This document shows, one piece after another, positions 24,371-33,583 of a stretch of DNA of 44,767 bases. The stretch spans positions 1 through 44,767 of the forward strand of contig CAZNRY010000007.1 in assembly GCA_964575675.1 (NCBI GenBank). Reading direction: 5' to 3'. Under the pieces are notes generated by a model. That model had not been told where the DNA came from, did no database searches, and saw nothing but the letters and a program-made list of their open reading frames with translations. This stretch comes from CAZNRY01 sp964575675 (GTDB lineage: Bacteria > Eisenbacteria > RBG-16-71-46 > CAIMUX01 > VGJL01). The position numbers and the translations under genes were made by a program. Each line of letters begins with the position of its first letter. The stretch's first letter is position 1.

Positions 24371-26554
24371 ATGTTGACGAATCTCCTCCTGATACTGCTG
24401 CTGCCACTCGCGGGTTTCGCCATCCAGACATTCTTCGGACGGCGCTTGCCGCGCGGCGGGGATTGGGTCCCGACCGGAATGATGGGGATCGCGCTGCTGC
24501 TCGCGATCGTCACATTCGCCCGCACGTTGTCGGCCTTCGATCCGCACCTCAAGGAGCAGTTCCACTGGAACTGGATCATGTTGAAGGGCTTCACGGCGGG
24601 GATGGGGATTCTCTTCGACAATCTCACGGCCGTAATGCTGATGGTCGTTACGATCGTGAGCTTCCTCGTGCATCTCTTCTCGATCGGCTACATGCGCGAC
24701 GATGTGCGGTACGCGCGCTATTTCGGCTACTTGGGACTCTTCAGCTTCTCGATGCTGGGGGTCGTGCTCTGCGACAACCTGCTCGCCCTCTACGTCTTTT
24801 GGGAGCTCGTGGGACTGTCGTCCTACCTCCTGATCGGGCACTGGTTCGAGAAGAAGTCGGCCAGCGACGCCGCGAAGAAGGCCTTCATCACGACCCGGAT
24901 CGGCGACGTGGGGATGTTCATCGGGATCCTGATCCTCTACGCGAAGGTCGGCAGCTTCCAGTACGACGCCGTCTTTCAGGCTGTTGCGAACGGCCAGATC
25001 GGCGGCAGTCTGCTGACGGCCGCCGGGATCGCGATATTCTTCGGCGCGATCGGCAAGAGCGCCCAGTTCCCGCTCCACATCTGGCTGCCGGATGCGATGG
25101 AGGGCCCGACCCCGGTGAGCGCCCTGATCCACGCGGCGACGATGGTGACGGCCGGCGTCTACATGGTCGGCCGCCTGTTCTTGATCTTCACTCCCGATGC
25201 GATGCTTTTCATCGCCTACATCGGGTTGATCACGGCCGTGATGGCGGCTTCGATCGCGATCGTCCAGACAGACATCAAGAGGGCGCTCGCCTACTCGACC
25301 ATCTCCCAGCTCGGCTACATGATCTGCGCGTTGGGCGTGGGAGGGTACATGGCCGGGCTCTTCCACTTAATGACCCATGCATTCTTCAAGGCGCTGCTCT
25401 TCCTCGGCAGCGGAAGCGTGATTCACGCGATACACAGCCAGGAGATGCCCGAGATGGGGGGGCTTAAGCGAAAGATGCCCATCACCTTCTGGACCTTCAT
25501 GATCGCGACGCTTGCGATCTCGGGAGTCCCCGGACTCTCGGGGTTCTTCAGCAAGGACGCGGTCCTGGCCGCGGCTCTTTCCTTCGGGATGGAGAAACCG
25601 GCGCACCTGATCATCTTCATCCTGCTCCTGATCACAGCCGGCGCGACCGCCTTCTACATGTTCCGCGTGGTATTCATGACCTTTCTGGGCAACCCGCGCG
25701 ACCGTCATAGCTTCGACCACGCCCACGAGTCACCGAGGGTCATGACGATCCCGCTCGTGACGCTCGCCGTCCTTTCCATCGTCTCGGCCTGGGGCGGTTG
25801 GTTCCCGAAGCTCATCGTGAAGCCGGATCTGGCGGCGTATCGAACTGCGGCCGTGGGTTCCCACGTACCGCTCGAGCATCGCCAGAGTAACGCTCACCTC
25901 GGCGAACCTCAGCACCAGGCGGTCGATCTGCCGGGCGAAGGGGAGACGGTTGGGGAGGGAGCGCACGCAAGGTCCGCCGGGGGCGCGGAGGATGAGGGCC
26001 CGGGGATCGCACATGGGGGGGCGGTCGTCGTCGAAGAAGGGGCGGAGGCCGGAGGCAGCCACGGCGCGGCGCACGGAGGCGGGCACGGGGGGGCCCACCT
26101 GATCGCGATGGTCGGCTCGATCCTCGCTGCGGGCAGCGGGATCCTCCTTTCCTGGCTCTTCTACGGGAAGCGGCGGTTTTCTTCCGATGCGGTCCGCGAA
26201 CGGTTCCGCGGGGTCCATACCCTGTTGTCCCGGAAGTACTACATGGACGAGATCTACCTCGGCGGGGTGGTTCGCCCGGTCCTGGCCGGCGCGCGCGCCT
26301 GCCGATGGTTCGATCTGAAGGTCATCGACGGCGCGGTGGACGGCTCGGCTTGGCTGACGACCTCCTTCGCATGGGTGATCGGCAAGTTCGACAACATCGT
26401 GATCGACGGCATGGTAAATGGCGTGGCGACCCTCGTGATCGTTTGGGGCCGTCAGTTCCGCAGGGTTCAGACCGGCAGAATTCAGAACTATCTGCTCGGC
26501 TTCGTCGCGGTCGCACTGATCCTCATGGTCGTGCGACTGTTTCGGGGCTTCTAG
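24371..26554 (+). CDS. nuoL: NADH-quinone oxidoreductase subunit L, with a His/Gly-rich insertion
   Basis: A 727-residue antiporter-like proton-pumping subunit, longer than the usual 610-650. Core motifs are ELVGLSSYLLIGHWFE, LPDAMEGPTPVSALIHAATM, the lysine-bearing QTDIKRALAYSTISQLGYM and the long lateral-helix C-terminus ending near 26550. Residues about 492-573 (25846-26090) are a hydrophilic stretch full of His, Gly, Glu and Ala (AHGGGHGGAH) that is not part of the core fold. It begins 18 bases after nuoK. Confidence 0.94.
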   Translation: MLTNLLLILLLPLAGFAIQTFFGRRLPRGGDWVPTGMMGIALLLAIVTFARTLSAFDPHLKEQFHWNWIMLKGFTAGMGILFDNLTAVMLMVVTIVSFLVHLFSIGYMRDDVRYARYFGYLGLFSFSMLGVVLCDNLLALYVFWELVGLSSYLLIGHWFEKKSASDAAKKAFITTRIGDVGMFIGILILYAKVGSFQYDAVFQAVANGQIGGSLLTAAGIAIFFGAIGKSAQFPLHIWLPDAMEGPTPVSALIHAATMVTAGVYMVGRLFLIFTPDAMLFIAYIGLITAVMAASIAIVQTDIKRALAYSTISQLGYMICALGVGGYMAGLFHLMTHAFFKALLFLGSGSVIHAIHSQEMPEMGGLKRKMPITFWTFMIATLAISGVPGLSGFFSKDAVLAAALSFGMEKPAHLIIFILLLITAGATAFYMFRVVFMTFLGNPRDRHSFDHAHESPRVMTIPLVTLAVLSIVSAWGGWFPKLIVKPDLAAYRTAAVGSHVPLEHRQSNAHLGEPQHQAVDLPGEGETVGEGAHARSAGGAEDEGPGIAHGGAVVVEEGAEAGGSHGAAHGGGHGGAHLIAMVGSILAAGSGILLSWLFYGKRRFSSDAVRERFRGVHTLLSRKYYMDEIYLGGVVRPVLAGARACRWFDLKVIDGAVDGSAWLTTSFAWVIGKFDNIVIDGMVNGVATLVIVWGRQFRRVQTGRIQNYLLGFVAVALILMVVRLFRGF

Positions 26555-26649
26555 AGTTCACGCCCGGCGCGGGGCATTCAGGGAGCCTGTCGCGGCAGGC
26601 CGCCCATGAATGACCCGGGACGGCGACGCAGGAGGCGAGGAGGACGAAG

Positions 26650-28116
26650 ATGGGTGTTCTTTCTTGGATGACCTTCTTCCCATTGCTCGGGATGGTCGTG
26701 ATTCTCGCCCTCCCGCGGGAACGACCAAACCTGGTCCGGTGGACCGCGGCGGTGGCCACGGCGGTTCCGCTGATCTTGGGGGTCTGGGTCTACACGCATT
26801 TCGACCGCGGCACGGCGAACCTCCAGTTCGTCGAGCGCGTTCCCTGGATCAAGGCCTTCAACATCGATTACTTCATGGCGATCGACGGGATCAGCGTGCC
26901 GATGCTCCTCTTGACGGCGCTGCTCTGCTTCCTCTGCATCTTCGCCTCCTGGGGGATCAACCGAATGGTGAAGGGCTACTTTGCCCTTTTCCTCCTCCTC
27001 GAGACCGGGATGATGGGAGTGTTTAGCGCGCTGGACTTCTTCCTCTTCTTCGTTTTCTGGGAGGTCATGCTCCTGCCGATGTACTTCCTGATCGGCATCT
27101 GGGGGGGGCCGCGCCGCGAGTACGCGGCGATCAAGTTCTTCCTCTACACGCTGGTCGGCTCGGTCTTAATGCTCCTGGCCATGTTGGCCCTCTACTTCCG
27201 CCACGAGCCGCACACATTCGACATGACGCAGCTTTGGGGCGATACTAGCGCTTACGGCCGGAGTTTCCAGCTCATCGTTTATGCGGGGCTCTTCATCGCA
27301 TTCGCGATCAAGGTGCCGGTCTTCCCGTTCCACACCTGGCTGCCTGACGCTCACGTCGAGGCGCCCACCGCAATTTCCGTGATCCTCGCCGGGATCCTGC
27401 TGAAGATGGGGATCTACGGGATCCTGCGAATCAGCTACCCGGTGTTGCCGGTCGCCACGATCTACTTCGCGGGCGGACTCGCGTTGCTCGGGGTGATCAA
27501 CATCCTCTATGGAGCGCTTTGCGCGATGGCGCAGAAAGATCTGAAGAAGCTCGTCGCCTACTCGTCGGTGAGCCACATGGGATACTGCCTCCTCGGGATG
27601 GCGGCCCTCACGCCCGCCGGCATGAACGGCGCGGTGCTCCAGATGTTCAACCACGGCACGTCGACGGCCATGCTCTTCCTCTTGGTGGGCGTGATCTACG
27701 ATCGCGCGCATCATCGCGACATCGACGGCTTCGGCGGGCTGGCCGTTCAGATGCCGGTCTATACCGGAATCGTCTCGATCGCGTTCTTCGCCACGCTCGG
27801 GCTGCCGGGTCTGAGCGGGTTCATCAGCGAGGCGCTCGTCTTCATCGGCGCCTATCCGGTCTTCAAGACCCTGACGATCATCGCGGTGTGTGGCATTGTC
27901 CTGACGGCGGGCTACATCCTCTGGACGCTCCAGAGGATGTTCCTCGGAACGCTCAACGAGAAGTACAAGACTCTCCCCGACATCAATGGCCGGGAGCTCT
28001 TCACGCTCGTTCCATTGGCCATGATCGTCGTGTTTCTGGGCATCTTCCCGATGCCCGTGCTGAATCTGATGAGCCGTTCGCTCGAGTGGGTCGTTCAGAT
28101 GGTCCAAAGGTCTTAG
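26650..28116 (+). CDS. nuoM: NADH-quinone oxidoreductase subunit M
   Basis: A 488-residue, 14-helix antiporter-like proton-pumping subunit. Conserved are FWEVMLLPMYFLIGIWGG, VFPFHTWLPDAHVEAPTAIS, MAQKDLKKLVAYSSVSHMGY and the C-terminal MRSLEWV-type end. AGGAGG precedes ATG 26650 by about 7 bases. The 95 bases after nuoL hold a small 5-pair stem (GCCTG/CAGGC) and no gene. Confidence 0.96.
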   Translation: MGVLSWMTFFPLLGMVVILALPRERPNLVRWTAAVATAVPLILGVWVYTHFDRGTANLQFVERVPWIKAFNIDYFMAIDGISVPMLLLTALLCFLCIFASWGINRMVKGYFALFLLLETGMMGVFSALDFFLFFVFWEVMLLPMYFLIGIWGGPRREYAAIKFFLYTLVGSVLMLLAMLALYFRHEPHTFDMTQLWGDTSAYGRSFQLIVYAGLFIAFAIKVPVFPFHTWLPDAHVEAPTAISVILAGILLKMGIYGILRISYPVLPVATIYFAGGLALLGVINILYGALCAMAQKDLKKLVAYSSVSHMGYCLLGMAALTPAGMNGAVLQMFNHGTSTAMLFLLVGVIYDRAHHRDIDGFGGLAVQMPVYTGIVSIAFFATLGLPGLSGFISEALVFIGAYPVFKTLTIIAVCGIVLTAGYILWTLQRMFLGTLNEKYKTLPDINGRELFTLVPLAMIVVFLGIFPMPVLNLMSRSLEWVVQMVQRS

Positions 28117-28123
28117 GGAGGGG

Positions 28124-29662
28124 ATGATGCTGGAGTGGGTCGGGACCTATCGCGTCTTGGGCACGATCGCCAGCGTCCGCTGGTTCGTGCCGGAAATCCT
28201 CCTCTTCGTCACCTTCACGCTGGCCGTGCTGGCCGATCTCACGACCGATCGGCCGGGGTCGCTCAGATCCGCCTATGTCGTGCTCGCCGGGCTGGCGGCG
28301 ACCTTCGTCGCGACGCTCGCCGGAATGGGGCAGGCACTGCCGGACGGAGCGCGCGGACTCCTTCTGTTCCAGGGTGCGAGCGCATTCGATCCGCTCGGTT
28401 CCTACTTCAAGCTGGTGTTCCTCGTCGCGACGCTTGTCGTCGTCGTCCTCACGATGCGCTCCCGCGACTACGGCGTTCGAAAGATGGGGGAGTTCTATGC
28501 TCTCCTCATCGCGGCCGTGGCGGGTCTCTTCCTGATGGCCGGAGCCACGCATCTTCTGATGCTCTACCTCTCGCTCGAATTCGTGAGCTACATCTCCTAC
28601 GTCCTCGTCGGGTACGTGAAGGAAGACAAGAGAGCGAGCGAGGCGGGGCTCAAGTACGTCCTCTACGGATCGGTCTCCTCGGGAGCGATGATCTTCGGTC
28701 TCTCGATCCTCTATGGTCTCACGGGCGAGCTCAATCTCATGAAGGTCGGAGGTGCGCTGGCCGGGACTGTGGGCTCCGAGCCTGCGATCCTGGTCGCGAG
28801 CGTTCTCGTGATGGCCGGGATCGGCTACAAGATCGCCGCCGTGCCCTTTCATTTCTGGTGCCCCGATGTTTATGAGGGCGCGGCGACCCCGCTGACGGCC
28901 TTCCTGTCGGTCGCCCCCAAGGCCGCCGGTTTCGCGATGCTCACGCGCTTCTCGTTTCACGTCTTCGCGCAGAACCCGGGAGCCGTCCTCGGCGCGATCG
29001 ACTGGCCCACGATGCTCGCGGTGATCTCCGCGTTGACGATGACGTTGGGCAACGTGATCGCGATCCAGCAGACGAACGTGAAGCGACTGCTGGCCTATTC
29101 CTCCATCGCGCACGCCGGCTACCTGCTCATGGGACTCTCCGCCGTCGACCGCACGACCGGGGTCCTGGGTCAGCGCGGCCTCTTCGGGGTTCTCTTCTAT
29201 CTGGCCGTCTACGTCTTCATGAACCTGGGCGCGTTCGCCGTCGTCTCCGTTCTTCGCGGCAAGCTCGCGAACGAGGAAGAGATCGGCAACTACCGAGGGC
29301 TCGGATCGCGCGCCCCCCTTCTCGCGATCGCGATGGCGATCTTCCTCTTCTCGCTGACGGGAATCCCGCCCTTCGCGGGGTTTGTGGGCAAGTTCTTCCT
29401 CTTTGCCGCAGTGATCGACTCGCACCGTTACTGGCTCGCCTTCGTCGGGATCGCCAACAGCGTGGTTTCACTCTATTTCTACGCCCGGATCGTGAAGGCG
29501 ATGTACTTCGAGAAGGCTTCGGAGGCGGAGTTGACCCCGCTCAAGCTCGCGCCGTCGCACTCAGCCCTTCTCGTCGTGTTGGCGGCCCCGACGCTTCTGC
29601 TCGGGATCTTCTGGGGGCCGCTCGCAGGTTTGGTTACGCGATCGGTTTCGTTCCTGTTCTAG
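28124..29662 (+). CDS. nuoN: NADH-quinone oxidoreductase subunit N
   Basis: A 512-residue antiporter-like subunit and the last gene of the operon. Conserved are LSLEFVSYISYVLVGYVKED, KIAAVPFHFWCPDVYEGAAT, APKAAGFA and QQTNVKRLLAYSSIAHAGYL. GGGAGGGG precedes ATG 28124; a second ATG follows at once. The stop at 29660-29662 is immediately followed by a long palindrome. Confidence 0.95.
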   Translation: MMLEWVGTYRVLGTIASVRWFVPEILLFVTFTLAVLADLTTDRPGSLRSAYVVLAGLAATFVATLAGMGQALPDGARGLLLFQGASAFDPLGSYFKLVFLVATLVVVVLTMRSRDYGVRKMGEFYALLIAAVAGLFLMAGATHLLMLYLSLEFVSYISYVLVGYVKEDKRASEAGLKYVLYGSVSSGAMIFGLSILYGLTGELNLMKVGGALAGTVGSEPAILVASVLVMAGIGYKIAAVPFHFWCPDVYEGAATPLTAFLSVAPKAAGFAMLTRFSFHVFAQNPGAVLGAIDWPTMLAVISALTMTLGNVIAIQQTNVKRLLAYSSIAHAGYLLMGLSAVDRTTGVLGQRGLFGVLFYLAVYVFMNLGAFAVVSVLRGKLANEEEIGNYRGLGSRAPLLAIAMAIFLFSLTGIPPFAGFVGKFFLFAAVIDSHRYWLAFVGIANSVVSLYFYARIVKAMYFEKASEAELTPLKLAPSHSALLVVLAAPTLLLGIFWGPLAGLVTRSVSFLF

Positions 29663-29841
29663 CCCGCATTTCTCACCAGCATTCTGCTGCAACGGCGCTT
29701 AGGGCCGCACCTGCTGCGCCGCGCTCGCTCGGCCTCCTCGGCATACTGCACCGAGTATGCCTGCGTCGTCCTCGCATCGCGCGACTTGCATCTCCGGCCC
29801 TCTGACGCCGTTTCGCGACGAACGGTGGTGAGAAATACGGG
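29663..29841. repeat. 179-base imperfect palindrome between nuoN and the aminotransferase gene
   Basis: Outer arms CCCGCATTTCTCACCA (29663-29678) and TGGTGAGAAATACGGG (29826-29841) pair at 15 of 16 bases. Inner arms are AACGGCG/CGCCGTT (29691-29697 with 29806-29812) and AGGGCCG/CGGCCCT (29701-29707 with 29795-29801). The centre is GGCATACT-GCACCG-AGTATGCC (29740-29761, 8 perfect pairs). All arms share one axis near 29751. It fills nearly all of the 194-base space between two convergent genes. Candidate roles: bidirectional terminator, palindromic repeat element (REP/MITE-like) or structured RNA. Confidence 0.75.
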
Positions 29842-29856
29842 CCAGCGCCCAACCGC

Positions 29857-30975
29857 CTACCCCTTCAGCGCCTCCTTCAAGGCCGCGACAACCGTCTCGA
29901 CCTGAAGTTCCGAGATCTCCGGATAGAGGGGGAGCGATAGACAGCTCGAGGCTGCCTTCTCGGTCTCCGGCAGCGACCCGAGGGGGACGCCCAGGTGCTG
30001 ATAGGCCGGCTGAAGGTGAAGCGGAACCGGGTAGTGCACGCCCGCATCGATCCCTTGTTCGCGAAGCCTTGCGAGGACCCGGTCGCGGTTGGCGACGCGA
30101 ATGACGTAGAGGTGATAGACGGGGCTGAGGTGCGCAGGGTAACGGTAGATCTCGACCCCGGCCATGCCTCCCAGTCGAGCGTCATACCACGAGGCGGCCC
30201 GGCGTCGCGCATCATTCCACCTGTCGATGTGCCGGAGCTTGACCCGCAGCACCGCCGCCTGCATCGCGTCGAGGCGATAGTTCCACCCCTCCTCGTCGTG
30301 GACATACTTGTCCCGCCGGCCGTGGTTCGAGAGGCTCCGGATCTTCTCGGCCAGTTCCGCCGACCGGCAGGTGACGGCCCCGCCGTCTCCGTATGCGCCG
30401 AGGTTCTTGCCAGGGTAGAAGCTGAAACACCCAAGCTCTGCGATCCCGCCCGCTCGCTTGCCACGGTATAGGGCGCCGTGCGCCTGTGCCGCGTCCTCGA
30501 TCACGGTGATTGTCCGCCCCTGGCAGATCCTCATGATTTCGTCCATCTCTGCAGGACAGCCGTATAGGTGGACGGGGAGGACGACCTTCGTTCTTGCGGT
30601 GATCTTCCGTTCCAGATCGCTCGGCGACATGTTGCCCGTCGCCGGATCGATGTCGCAGAAGACAACCTTCGCGCCACAGCGGACCACCATCTCGGCCGTC
30701 GCGATGAAGGTGTGCGAGACCGTGATGACTTCGTCCCCGGCCCCGAGTCCGGCCACGATCAACGCCATGTGAAGCGCGCTCGTTCCGGAGGAAACGCCGA
30801 TCGAGTGCTCGGCGCCGGAGAAACGGGCGAACTCCTCCTCGAATGCCTTGACCTCAGGACCCCCGATGAACCCGGTCGTGGTGAGGACCTTCTGGATCGC
30901 CTCGTCCACCTCGCTCTTGATCGAGGCGTACTGCGCCTTCAGGTCGACCAGGGGGATCTTCGTCTGTGCGCCCAT
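29857..30975 (-). CDS. DegT/DnrJ/EryC1-family sugar aminotransferase (WbpE-like)
   Basis: A 372-residue PLP enzyme that aminates a keto-sugar nucleotide. Seen are GVSSGTSALHMAL (phosphate grip), VIEDAAQAHGA and SFYPGKNLGAYGDGG with the Schiff-base Lys190, and the C-terminal pattern GVHYPVPLHLQPAY. Full length and intact. RBS GGGAGGGGAGG precedes ATG 30975. It lies 63 bases downstream of the oxidoreductase gene, in the order expected for making a 3-amino-3-deoxy uronic acid (WbpB then WbpE). The exact substrate is inference. Confidence 0.88.
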   Translation of the reverse strand: MGAQTKIPLVDLKAQYASIKSEVDEAIQKVLTTTGFIGGPEVKAFEEEFARFSGAEHSIGVSSGTSALHMALIVAGLGAGDEVITVSHTFIATAEMVVRCGAKVVFCDIDPATGNMSPSDLERKITARTKVVLPVHLYGCPAEMDEIMRICQGRTITVIEDAAQAHGALYRGKRAGGIAELGCFSFYPGKNLGAYGDGGAVTCRSAELAEKIRSLSNHGRRDKYVHDEEGWNYRLDAMQAAVLRVKLRHIDRWNDARRRAASWYDARLGGMAGVEIYRYPAHLSPVYHLYVIRVANRDRVLARLREQGIDAGVHYPVPLHLQPAYQHLGVPLGSLPETEKAASSCLSLPLYPEISELQVETVVAALKEALKG

Positions 30976-31038
30976 CCCAATCCTCCCCTCCCTGCGTGAG
31001 GCGGCCGCGGAGGTCGATCCCTCCGGCCGCGATCCGGG

Positions 31039-32112
31039 CTAGATCCGCCGTCCGTCCGGTATGCCGAGGCGGCATTTCTTCGGCTCGAACCGGAGCGATA
31101 CCTCTTGGCCCGTCTCGATCGATTCGTAGATCGCGTTGATGACTTCCAGGCTCTTGCGGCCCTCGATGCCGTCCAGCAGCGCGCGGCGGTCCGAGCGGAG
31201 CGCGGAGAGAGCATCAAGATAGAAAGCCTGATGGTTGTACCCGAAATCCTTCGGGTTCTTGCCCCACTCCTCGAATACCTTCTCATCCTCGGCAACGGGT
31301 TCGCAGAACTTCCATGTCTTGAGCTCGTTGGCGGAGAATCCGCCGATCTCGACCGTGCCCTTCTCCCCGTAGAGATTGAGCGACCCTTCGAGATCCTTCG
31401 GCTGCGCGCAGGTTGTCGCCTCGACGATTCCGAAGGCGCCGTTGCGGAACTTGATCATGACGACGCCCGTATCCTCGGTCTCGATCTGGTGGAGGACAGT
31501 CCGCCCGCGCGCGAAGACCGACTCAACCTCACCCATCATCCAGATCAGCAGATCGATGTGGTGGCTTGCCTGATTCGTCAGAACGCCCCCGTCTTGCGCC
31601 CAGGTGCCCCGCCACGCCTCCTCGTTGTAGTAATCCTGCGAGCGGCTCCAGAGGACGCGAACGGTACCCAGGAAGACGTGGCCGAGCCGGTCGCTGTCTA
31701 GTGCCCGGCGAAGGGCTTGGACGGGGCGGTTATACCGGTTCTGCTGGACGACGAAGAGCTTCACGCCCCGGCGATCACAGGTCTCGATGAGCCGATCGGC
31801 TTCGTCGAGGCGCAGGGCGAGAGGCTTCTCGATGATCACATGCTTGCCCGCGCGTGCGGCCTGGATTCCAAGGCTCGCGTGCGTGCCGCTCGGGGTGCAG
31901 ATCGAGACGACTTCGACCGCCGGGTCGCCCAGCGCCCTCTTGAGGTCGGTCGTTGCGGTCGACCCTGGGATCTTCGCGGCCGTCTCGTCGGCCCGATCCC
32001 GGGCCGGATCGCAGGCGTAGAGGACCTGAACGTCGGGCAGCCGGGGGAGGACCTGAGCATGCTTCTGCCCGATCTTCCCGCAGCCGATGAGAGCAAAACC
32101 GGTTGTCGCCAC
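31039..32112 (-). CDS. Gfo/Idh/MocA-family sugar-nucleotide dehydrogenase (WbpB/WlbA-like)
   Basis: A 357-residue NAD-dependent oxidoreductase. The Rossmann motif is ALIGCGKIGQKHAQ (residues 7-20), then VVSICTPSGTHA and the EKPLAL motif (residues 95-100) with its catalytic-region lysine, and ASHHIDLLIWMMGEV. GTG at 32112 follows GGGAGGGGCGGC and gives the normal N-terminus; the frame is open a little further upstream. Beside the aminotransferase it probably oxidises C3 of UDP-GlcNAcA to feed it, as WbpB does. Confidence 0.85.
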   Translation of the reverse strand: MATTGFALIGCGKIGQKHAQVLPRLPDVQVLYACDPARDRADETAAKIPGSTATTDLKRALGDPAVEVVSICTPSGTHASLGIQAARAGKHVIIEKPLALRLDEADRLIETCDRRGVKLFVVQQNRYNRPVQALRRALDSDRLGHVFLGTVRVLWSRSQDYYNEEAWRGTWAQDGGVLTNQASHHIDLLIWMMGEVESVFARGRTVLHQIETEDTGVVMIKFRNGAFGIVEATTCAQPKDLEGSLNLYGEKGTVEIGGFSANELKTWKFCEPVAEDEKVFEEWGKNPKDFGYNHQAFYLDALSALRSDRRALLDGIEGRKSLEVINAIYESIETGQEVSLRFEPKKCRLGIPDGRRI

Positions 32113-32175
32113 GAGGCCGCCCCTCCCTTCCCCGGAGAATCCTACCAGCCGGGGGCACATTCCGTTAACCCCTTC

Positions 32176-33573
32176 TCACTTTTGTCCTAAGGCCGTGCCT
32201 CCGTCGCGGCGGCCCGGCGGGGCGGCCCGATCGACCGCATTGAGAAGGGCGGCCAGCCGTCCGGTCAGACGCCGGCGCCCGTACTCCGCGACCTCCCGCG
32301 AGTCGGGCTCCGCGAAGCGTCTCTCGCCCGAACGGTAACGTCTCCAGATCGATCGCAGCAGGTCGGTCAGACCGGCCGTATCGCCTGGGGCGACCGTGGT
32401 ACCGGCCCGGCAGCGGCGGATCAACTCGCTCGCTTCCCCCTCGGGCGCGAGGCCTAGGACCGCCGTTCCGCTGCCCAGGTACTCGAAAACCTTCCCCGTG
32501 AGCATGCCGCGGGACTGTTTCTCCTCGCCCACGAAGAGAAGGCAGAGGTGCGCGCGTCGCAGGAGGCGCAGGCTTTCGCCGTGCTCGAGGTAGCCGACCA
32601 TGCGGACGATCGCATCGAGGGGGGGCGACCGGAATGCCTCCACGACCTCCCGATCGACGCGGCCGGCGAGGACCAGTTCGACCCCTTCGGCGAATCCGGG
32701 CTCGTTGCGGCAGAGCGATGAGAGCGCCTCTCGCAGATCCCGCGGGTCCCTTGCCGCGAAGAGGCTCCCCGTGTGGACCAGGGTCAGCTTCTGCGGCTCC
32801 TCGCGCCCGATCCCCTCGAAATCCTCTTCATCGAAGCCGTTCGGGATCGTGACAAAGCGCGACACGTCCAGCCCTTTGTAGCGCCCCGTGAAGTCCTCGA
32901 GGATCTCGCGGTTCACCGCGACGGTTCTCGCGGCGTTGCGGATCACCCACCGCTCGCAGGCTTCGTCGATCCTGCGCGCAATTCCGGGGCGGTCCGGGTA
33001 GAAGGGGGCCCGCGTCCACGGATCGCGGAAATCGGCGATCCACGGAAGCCCTGTCCGCCGTCCAAGGGCCCCCGCGACGAGAAGGGCCGTGAAAGGAGGT
33101 CCCGAGCCGACGATCGCGCGCACGCCCTCCTCGCGCGCGAGCTTTCGTCCGGGGCCCACGGCGTGCGGGATCCATCCAACCCGGCCGTCCGGGATGAAGA
33201 CCCCCGCGCGGATCTGCCGCAGCGCCCGCTGGACGAGGCCGCTCCGGCGGCTTCGGGTGCTGATGTCGAGCGGGTCGGCCGGCTTCGCGATGCCCCGATA
33301 GACGCGATAGAACTCGGTGATGCCCGTCCGCACGACCCGCGTCGCCTCGGGCACGTCCTTCCAAAGGGACGGATCGCGAACCGGGTACTCCGCATCCTCG
33401 CGAACGGTCAAGACAACGGGTTTCCACCCGAACTGCGGGAGGTACTTCGTGAACTTCAGCATGCGCTGCACGCCCGGCCCCCCGCTGGGCGGGAAGTAGT
33501 AGGTCACCATCAGGACGGCGCGCCCTGCGCCGCGCGCGTCGGGAATGCCGGTACCGATCGTTTGACCCCCCAT
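32176..33573 (-). CDS. GT-B glycosyltransferase, GT4-like
   Basis: A 465-residue glycosyltransferase. The N-terminal domain begins VLMVTYYFPPSGGPGVQRM, a typical GT4 opening. SGPPFTALLVAG and GLPWIADFRDPW follow, then the linker VTIPNGFDEEDF. The C-terminal nucleotide domain has LVHTGSLFAARDP and GKVFEYLGSGTAVLGLAPEG-type E-x7-E region. The sugar and acceptor are unknown. It starts 10 bases after the methyltransferase stop. The C-terminal 30 residues are basic and disordered. Confidence 0.86.
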   Translation of the reverse strand: MGGQTIGTGIPDARGAGRAVLMVTYYFPPSGGPGVQRMLKFTKYLPQFGWKPVVLTVREDAEYPVRDPSLWKDVPEATRVVRTGITEFYRVYRGIAKPADPLDISTRSRRSGLVQRALRQIRAGVFIPDGRVGWIPHAVGPGRKLAREEGVRAIVGSGPPFTALLVAGALGRRTGLPWIADFRDPWTRAPFYPDRPGIARRIDEACERWVIRNAARTVAVNREILEDFTGRYKGLDVSRFVTIPNGFDEEDFEGIGREEPQKLTLVHTGSLFAARDPRDLREALSSLCRNEPGFAEGVELVLAGRVDREVVEAFRSPPLDAIVRMVGYLEHGESLRLLRRAHLCLLFVGEEKQSRGMLTGKVFEYLGSGTAVLGLAPEGEASELIRRCRAGTTVAPGDTAGLTDLLRSIWRRYRSGERRFAEPDSREVAEYGRRRLTGRLAALLNAVDRAAPPGRRDGGTALGQK

Positions 33574-33583
33574 CCCGGCGCCC

